Source: CAZBQJ01 sp964494085
GTDB lineage: Bacteria; Patescibacteriota; Gracilibacteria; UBA1369
Reading direction: 5' to 3'
Length of the DNA: 64,000 nucleotides
NCBI GenBank assembly: GCA_964494085.1
Contig: CAZBQJ010000004.1
Location: 127,042 to 191,041 of the forward strand
Shown here: in pieces, positions 11,501 through 20,500 of the stretch
Layout of the letters: each line of letters begins with the position of its first letter
Position numbering within the stretch: position 1 is the first letter of the stretch
Made by a program: the position numbers and the translations under genes
The notes under the pieces: generated by a model
What the model was told of the DNA's origin: nothing
Seen by the model: only the letters and a program-made list of their open reading frames with translations
Databases searched by the model: none

Positions 11501-14500
11501 ATTTTTGTGGCAGATCAAAATGGCCAAGTAAGGCCGAAAGATAATATTACCAGAGAAGAGTTTATAAAATTGGATTTAGGTGGTATTTGCATAATTTGCG
11601 ATCGATTTGCTGAGAGCGTCAAGACTTCTGTCTGGAAAGTTTATGCCCAAAACCCTTTCCCCGACCTGGATATCGGGAATGATTATAAATACTGTGTAGC
11701 TGAAGGCAAAAATAGAGGTATTATTTCCGGATATAAAGCTTTCCAAAACATCGGTTATTATGTTCCGAAAGCCAATATATCCAGGGCTGAAGCTACTAAA
11801 GTGATTTTAGAGACGGCCCGCCAGCAAGTGGAAAGCTTCCCTGATTTTGTGGTGGACGAAAATCTGACCGGTAAGCCCTGGTATTATAATTATGTCCTGA
11901 CCGCCCAAAAAGAAGGGATTTATCCAAAAGGTAAATTCCTGGCATTGGACAGCCTCTCACCAGATCAGTTCCAGACCTACTTTGGTAATGAAATTGTTCA
12001 GGCTAATTCCGGTTTGCCCGGAGGAATAAGTAACAGCCAATTTTTACTTTGGATGGAACAGCTTATCACCAGAGGAGAATTTGCCATTATGGTTTCCCGC
12101 TTTGTGGACAAATATAATTGCCAAAACAATGACAGTGATGGTGATGGTATTCCGGATAATTTCGAGAAATACATCTATGGTACGAACCCCAATGATGCTG
12201 ACACCGATCATGGAGGAGTGAATGATGGAGTGGAAATCCTCCGTGGCAGTGATCCGCTCGACCCCAGTGATGACTTCCCCAAAGCGCCGGGACCGGACCT
12301 CAATGCCGACCCTGATGATGATGGATTGATTACCGGCAAGGAAATGGCGATAGGAACCGATCCTTTCAACCCGGATACGGATGGTGGCGGAGTCAAAGAT
12401 GGTCTGGAAGTCCTGATCGGTATTGACCCTCTAGACCAGGGGGATGATAAAGATTATGGAAAAGGCAGTGGATTGGAAGAAAAAGACTCCAGTGGAGCGG
12501 CAGTAGACGGAGCATATGTGTCGGGAATAGAAATCGGGCCGAAAACGATTTACAATTTACCGGATGATAATGTGATTGACCAATCACAAATAAACACAGA
12601 AGAAACTGATCGAGTTCCGGCAGATGGAGAAAGTATCCTCTATATCAAGGCATCTCTATATGACGCCGAGGGAAATTTACGCAGTACTGATAATAGCAGT
12701 GTCGTTCGATTTGGCTTCAAGAACCCCGATGATGATGATTTTGCCACTTTGAACCCCTTGAATGTCAAAGTAAAAGGAGGACAAGCTGAAACAACGCTGA
12801 CAGCCAAGACCAAGACTGGTTTACCGGTGATAATTGCCTCAGTGGATGGCGAACTGATCCCGACTGATGAACAATTAATTGAAGTTTATGCTCTGGAGCC
12901 TGCTACCGCCACGCTTGAAGCAGTTTCACCGATTATTCCCAGTGGGGGAAAATCAGCCACTGCCTTGAAAGCGATTTTCCGAGATAAAAATGGAAATTTA
13001 GCCAATAGTGGAAATTATAAAGCAACCTTTACCGTGGAAGCTCTTGGAGATGGTCAAGCTCAAGCGGTTTTGGATAATTCCCAAGATGAACTTAAAGACA
13101 AGGATGGACTGCAAATGAGCTCTGTAACCGGTGAATACAACCTGTCATTGAAATCTGGTCTGGATCCGGAGAAGGTAAAAGTAAAGGTGATTTACCAGGG
13201 AGACACTGCAGAAATTAATGATAATATCAATGATCTGACTGCTCAATTGCTGAATTTGGGAGCGCAGATTTTCAAACCGGCTGAAGTTAGTGGTGAGGCT
13301 GATGTAGAAACACGAAATGATTTACTCATTTATCTCAAAGCCAATAAACCCGAATTGAAAAGTGATGGCCAGGATCTGGTTTCGGTACAAGCAAAAGTTA
13401 CCGATGGCCAAGGTAAAACCTTGGATGGATTCAAAGGTAAAATTAATTTAAAATTGCTGAATGCCAAAATGGGTTCCTTGATCGGACCTGATGGAACTGA
13501 GCAGAGTTCCATCACTATGCCTTTGGCTGCGGGGGAAGTTGCTTTCAAGGTTAAAAGCTCCTTAAAGGCGGGTGAAGTCAAAGTGCTGGCAAGCGTGGAA
13601 GGTCTTCCCATGGCGACTTTGAATTTGCTTAGCTACGCTTATGCTCCCACCCAAATTGTACTGGAAAGTAAGGATTTGGAGATAGACGCCGACCCCGGTC
13701 AGGTTTATACAGCAACGGCAAAACTATATGACAATGCCGGGAATTTTGTGAATCGCGATAATGCCACCCAACTCAGTTTCTCGATTGATCCGGAGACAGC
13801 AAAGTTTGGCAGTTTGATTTCTGCTCCAGTGATTAATGTCACCAATGGAGAGGCCAGCGTCAGCTATAAAACCGGTACTTTGACAGGACCGATTCGATTA
13901 CGGGTAAAATCCAAAGATTTGCTTGATGGAACTCTGGAGGTAAATGCGGTACATCGCTTTAATGGCAAAGAATTCCGGGATATGAAACCCAAATTTCTTT
14001 ATGGAAATTTGCTGGGAGCAGCTTATGGAGAGGTGACTAAAAATGATTATTTCGGTGGTTGGTTTATCTTCAGTGGAAAAGTAGAAAGTGCGGCTTCCCT
14101 GATCACTGACCCCAAGCCGAAATTACGCCTGGCTGAAGTATTGACTACCGGAAAGATAAATTTGACCGGTGATGGTGATTTGGAGATTAAGCTGATCCCC
14201 ACCGGTGCGGAGAATGGCTTTGTGAAACAATTGGTCACTGATAACGAGGTCGAAAAGGATGTGCTGGAAGTGACTATGATTCCCAAACCTCAAAGCCAGG
14301 CAAAAGTTGTGAACTCTTTGGAAGAAGCTGATCGCAGCGCAGAGACGGTGAATGTGGTAAATCTGGACCCCGGAAATGAGAAATATAGTTTTGATAATGA
14401 TGGGGAGGCGGTAACAATCCTGCGAGATGGACAATTGATTGCCAATATCGGTAGAGATGCCAAGATCAAATTACTAAGTCCGCTAGCGGATATAGCAGCG

Positions 14501-17500
14501 GATGATGAGGACGTCAGTAGTGAAATTGCCTGGACCATTTCGGACAGTGGGAATCAGATTGCCACTATTGTGATTTCCGCTGGAGATTTGGGTGATGTTC
14601 AATTATTGGATGAAAAAACTCCTGTTCCATCTACTCCCGGCATCTACCTGAGGAGATTATCGACCTTGCCGGCACGCAGTTTCGTACAATCATTCTCGGG
14701 TAATTCAACAGCTGCCTCCAGAGGATATTACTACACTGATGACAGCAAGGAATTGGATAAGAGTAAAGCGCCGGGGCTGGCCTATCTTTCCCTGGAATCT
14801 GCCGATACTGAAAATGGTGTTGGCCTGCGAGGTGAGAATAAAAATATCCTGCTATTTTCCGGAGGAAATTCCGTGGGTGAGGCAAATCTCCCTTATGCTT
14901 CAGATGCAGGGGTTGTATTGGGTGATCCTACGGTACGATTGGACAATAAAACCGACCCAACGAGTGGTGAGAAGTTTTATTCCGGTACCGGTTTCACCAA
15001 GGACTTGGGTAAATTGATTTATGCAGGTGACAAACCGATTAAAGATATTTCCACTATTGATTATGATAATGATGGGGACAAGGATCTGCTGATTTCCTAT
15101 GAAAATGGCGAAATCAGGCTGATAGAAAATATAAATAAGGGGAAAGAGTACCGGGATAGAGGAATGTTTTTGAATTTCCCTACCGGAATATTGAGTGCGA
15201 CAGTAATGGATATCAATGATGACGGTTGGGAAGATCTGATAGTGGCAACGGCGGATAGTTGTAAAGTTGGAGAAGTTTGTGTTGATGCTTACTTAAACGA
15301 CCATAGTAATTTCACGCGTAAAAACCTCGGACTACTCGGATATACCGCCAAAAACAAGGTTTATATGATCAAGTCGGCTGATATGAACCAGGATTCTTAT
15401 CCTGACCTGGTCGTTTCAGATGACACCGGTACAATTAAGGTTTTTTATACTAAGTTCGGTCAGATCGAAAAACAGGGACAAATAGTTGGTAATTTGGGTG
15501 TAAAGATCAATCAAACCAATAATTTAAAGGAAGAGGTTTTCGCTTTCTATGATGGAATGGCCGGTAAACCAATCGGATCAGCTAACAAAGATTATGAAGA
15601 AATTGTTTTGAGAGGGAAAAATTCCTCTGAAGATAAAAAGTTAACTTTCAAATCACTGGCGGCGGATGCCAATCTGGGAGTGAGTAGCGTCAAGAATGCC
15701 AAGGATATGACGGAGCCATTTAATGTACTGGCTGAGGGAGATCAGCTGGAATATACGATTAAATTGGTCAATTCCGGCAACAATGCCTTGAAAAATCTGA
15801 TCATTGGAGATATTGCTCCGGAAACTGTGGATTTGGATAGGTCTTCGATTAAATGCATTGATTGTAAAGATCCGATTTCTTTGATTGAGACAGGCCAGAG
15901 CCTGCGGCCATATCTAATCGTGGGAATAGATTTACCGGGCAAAACCAGTAGAACCATCACTTACAATGTTAGGGTAAGTAAATTACCAAAGGTAAAGATT
16001 GTTATTGGCCAGAACCTGTCTCCCGATTATCCGGTAAAAGATGGTTATCCGGATATAGCGGCCACTCCTGACGATAATCCGACCGGCAAGGTGGTTTATT
16101 TTTACTCGGTCAACAAAGATAATGTTACCAACCGGATTAATTATGCCCAGTTTGTTACGCCTGATCCAAATATCGGCTTGACCAAGGGATATACCCAGCC
16201 AAAAGACAATGTCGGAAACCCGGTGGGACTGGATTTAGATTTATTTGAACAAAAAGGGTCGGATGGAATACCGGTTGCGGTTAAACATTATATGGATTAC
16301 GGCAGTTTCCCGGGCCTTAGTTTAAGTGATGTTGTGGGTGGAGCCACTACTTCTACTGACAGTAGTGGCGACACGATTTCCGAGTTACCGGGGATTGGAG
16401 CTGCGTATGATGGTTTGAGTGCCGGTTTGGATGATGTTGCCGGAGCTTTGGATTCAGCGATCGGGGCTTTGACCTGTTCCGGTGGATGTATTCCCATGCC
16501 GATCAATTATGCCTTCTTGGCACCGGGCCCGATCAATGTAATGGGTATTCCAAGTGGTGTTGATCCCGGTGTTCCGATATTTGCCTGGGGCGTACCAGCC
16601 ATTATTCCCATCTGGCCTCCATTTCCATACCAGACTTCGCTTGGAGGACGAATTTATGTAGCGCCGACACTGACGGCCAAAGTAGCCATGTCGGTGTGCC
16701 TCGGCCCATATTGGATTGGTTTCGGACCTGTGCCGGGAAACTGCTTCACCTTTGTTATCCCGATTGATCCATTGGCGGGATTGTGTGACGCGATTGCCGG
16801 AGCAATTGAAGGGACCCTCAGTAATGCTCAAACTGCGATTACCGATGGGGCCAATTCGATTGGCCTGTCGACAGATGGAAGTCTGGCTTCAACTCCAACA
16901 CAAGACGGGAAGAATTATACCGGCGGGTTTGAGTCGGCGGACAGTTTGGGGAGTTATGGATTTAAAGTGAATGCCCATACCAATATCCGTATCCCCAGTT
17001 TTCCTTCTGTACTGACAACCTGGCTTGATAATCAAACAACAGAAATAATCGACAAATTAACCGATTTACCGGACCTCTATATTTTGTTGCCGGATATTAT
17101 CTCTCCCTTCAAGCCTACCCCAAAAGTAAAGAGCCAAACGGTTTCACCAAAAGGCTTGCGTTGGGTACTGACAGAGATCAATAGGATTCCGATTATTTCG
17201 ATCGAACCCAAGGAGGTTTTGATCATGGTCCCATCGCTAACTCCCGGAGAAATAGACCGCTTTATCAATGATGCCAAACAATGGGTAGAGGATGAGAAAG
17301 CTGAAGGGCAAAGAATCTTGGGGATTTGGCGTTGCGGCCCATTCAAGGAAACTGTTCCGGACCCCAATGGGGGGACCGATGCTGATGGCAAGCCCAAGAC
17401 TGTTGTAGGCTATGTGGACAGTGATGGCACAGTGGTTTACGGAACCAGGCCTTACAACACTATTTGCGACATGTTTACCGCGGATATGTCCAAGCTGATT

Positions 17501-20500
17501 GAATCGGTGGAAAAAAATATTGATGTCTTGAACAGCTACAAGGAATTCCCCAGACAAGTTTTGGCTTGGAGGAATTATCTGACCAAATACGTCACTCAGA
17601 TTATCTGTTATGTTGATGCAATTGTTCAATTCTTCATCGGAAACCTGGCCAAATGGCTGGATCAAGCCACTGGTTGGGTAGATGCAGTAGCGACAATAGT
17701 TGAAACGATAGCCACCTGGAAGCTACTCTTGGACTTGGTAATTGATTACCAGGCCAGCTGTGACATGTGTACCTCTTCTCGATTCAGTCTACTGGAGTTG
17801 ATCTTGAAGCTGTTTATGTTCATACCGAGCCCGCCGATTATCCCCTTTCCGAAATTGCCGGATATTTATCTGGATTTTTCACAGATTCAATTTGGTATCA
17901 AGATTTTGTTTCCGGATATTAAATTCCGTCCATTACCGATTGTTTTACCGAAACTGCCCAGATTAGTATTGCCGGATTTACCGTTATTCAAGATAACCTT
18001 GCCGGCTATACCAATCTTACCGGAGCTGCCGACTCTGCCGGAACTGCCGGATTTACCACCTCTGACTTTGCCGGCTTTGCCGAATTTACCGCCACCTCCG
18101 AAAATTCCCGAATTACCGGGAGCAATTCAGGCGACGATCAGTATTCTCAAAAAGATTTTCCTGATTTTATGTTTGATCAAAAAAGGCTTTATTCCTACAT
18201 CTGAAATGGTTCTAAAGACTACGATTGAACATATGACTGAACGCGGGTTGGATCCGCTATTGCCATTTGATCTCGGCTTGGCTCTGCAGTGGCCGGAGAT
18301 CAGTTATAACTTCGTGGAAAGAGTGGTAGTGACGCTTAAAGTCAATTTACAGCCTGATTTCAGTGTTGTTTATGACGTCGTTCAAAATGCGGCCAATAAA
18401 TTAAATTCTTTGACTACCAATTTTACAGATGCTGCCAATGCCTTTACCAATGCGGTTCAAGCCGTGGCTGATAGCACTGCGGACAAGGTGAATAATGCTC
18501 CGGAAGGTTTGTTGAACTATTTACCAAAAACAAATCAAATTAATCCTACTATGGCCCCGGTTGACCCGCATGCCAGTATTGCAGATATTTTAAATAATAA
18601 TCCGGCAATAGCCAGAGAGTTTAGAGCTATCAATCCTCAATTGGCTGACCAAATCGGGGCCCTGGCCACTGTCAGTAAAGAGCTGGAAGTAACCAGACAG
18701 AAATTTATCGCCATGGAAGAAAAGGACTTCCAGGACATTCATCTGATCGCCGGTACGATTACGATTAGACCGACAGATCCATTGGCAAATCGGCCGATTG
18801 AAGAATTGGAAAACTTTGATCTGAATAATGCCCTGGCCACCCTCGGGCCGGAATTCCAGGAAACCAAAAAACTGGTAGGCCTCCGCCAAAACCTACTGGC
18901 TTACTTGCAGGAGAGTAAGGCGATAGATAACCAAGCAAGGGGGACAACTGATCTAAGTAAATTTGCCAGTTTAATGGCTAAGGCTCCGACAGTGGGTGAT
19001 GTACTGATCAAATCCGGTTATTCCAGCTCCGGAACTATGTATGCCCAGGGTACAATGCTGGCCGATCAAAAGAAGCTTTATGCGGCCAACCCCAGTTTAA
19101 ACGATATAGTAAACAGTTCCGGTTTACCGCCAAATATGCAAAACAAGACTGTGGCCAAGGGTATGTTTATCTATAATCAAGCTCTCAAACAAAATGAAAA
19201 ATTGATCGCCTACGAGGATGAATTGTCACTGCCAACGACCATGAATTTTGTTGATGCCGACAAGGATTCGGACAAGGATTTGATCTATTCATTTGGTTCA
19301 AATATTTATTTCAAACAGAATTATCAAAAAACTGCCAATATCGGGAAATTTTATGGGGCACTGCCCAAATATTATAATCTGGAGGATTTGGTACCGGCCG
19401 GACCATCCGTAAGTGGATTTGGTTCTTCTTTCAGTGGTAACAAAACTTTGGACCTGAAGTGGAATAAAGCAAGTAGCCCCAAGCTGACCGGCTATGAAGT
19501 AATAATTGGGAAGAGATTGGGAGGGGTAAGCTATAAAGGAGTGATTAATGATTTGAATGGTGATGGTTTACAAAAGTATGTGTATTTAAACGACATTGCC
19601 TCTACAGGAAGCATTTCGACTAATTCTGTACTGCAACCGGCAGCAGACAGCTATGACTTCCCTGCTTCGCAACTCTATGAATTGGTAGCTTCGGCAATTA
19701 CCGGAGAAGTTGACTTTGATGGTCCAAAACAACAGATAATTCCAGCAGGATCAAATAGGATAAAGGTTGTCGGGGGAATTCAGATTTATGCAAGTCAGGA
19801 TACAGTCCTCAAAGTCTGGTTGGATGGTATTCAAAAAGCCGATAAAAAAATGGCCGCTCATGAATTGATTACCATGTCCAAAAATTTTGGCGCTGATCTG
19901 GAGATCCAGGTGAGCAGTGGAGCGATTACTCTGATCACTGCAGATCAGATTGTGGAGAATCAAAAACTGGTTGAAGGCAGTAAAGTTGAATTGAATACCA
20001 AGTATCGATCAGTAAATCAGGGTAGTGCGCTGATAAAATTGCCGAAAAACGCTTATACCCGTGTAGATGCGGGGCAGAGTATGGAAATCCAGGTATTGAG
20101 TAATCCAGACCAACCAGCTACTACACTGCAATTGGATAATGGGTTTTACTATGCGGTGATTCGTTCATTTGATCAGACCGGCTTCCGTAGTTTGATTTCG
20201 GAGAGCACTTTACTGTGGCCAAATATTTGTTCAGACAGACAAGAACCAATGCCTGTCGCCGGCCCCAGTGAAAGAGAAGTGGCGATATTCAAGGCTCTGA
20301 GTATTGATGCCAGCAAATCATTCGATACTTTTGGTAAAGTCGTCAGTTACTATATCGATACAGATTTAGAAACAGATAGTGATGGGGATGGGGATAAAAC
20401 CAATGATAAGAATCTTGGTCATGATTTAAATTCTGCAGTGGATAGTGATGGTGACGGGACTACTTACAATGATCTGGATGATCCTAAATTATTTGTAGGG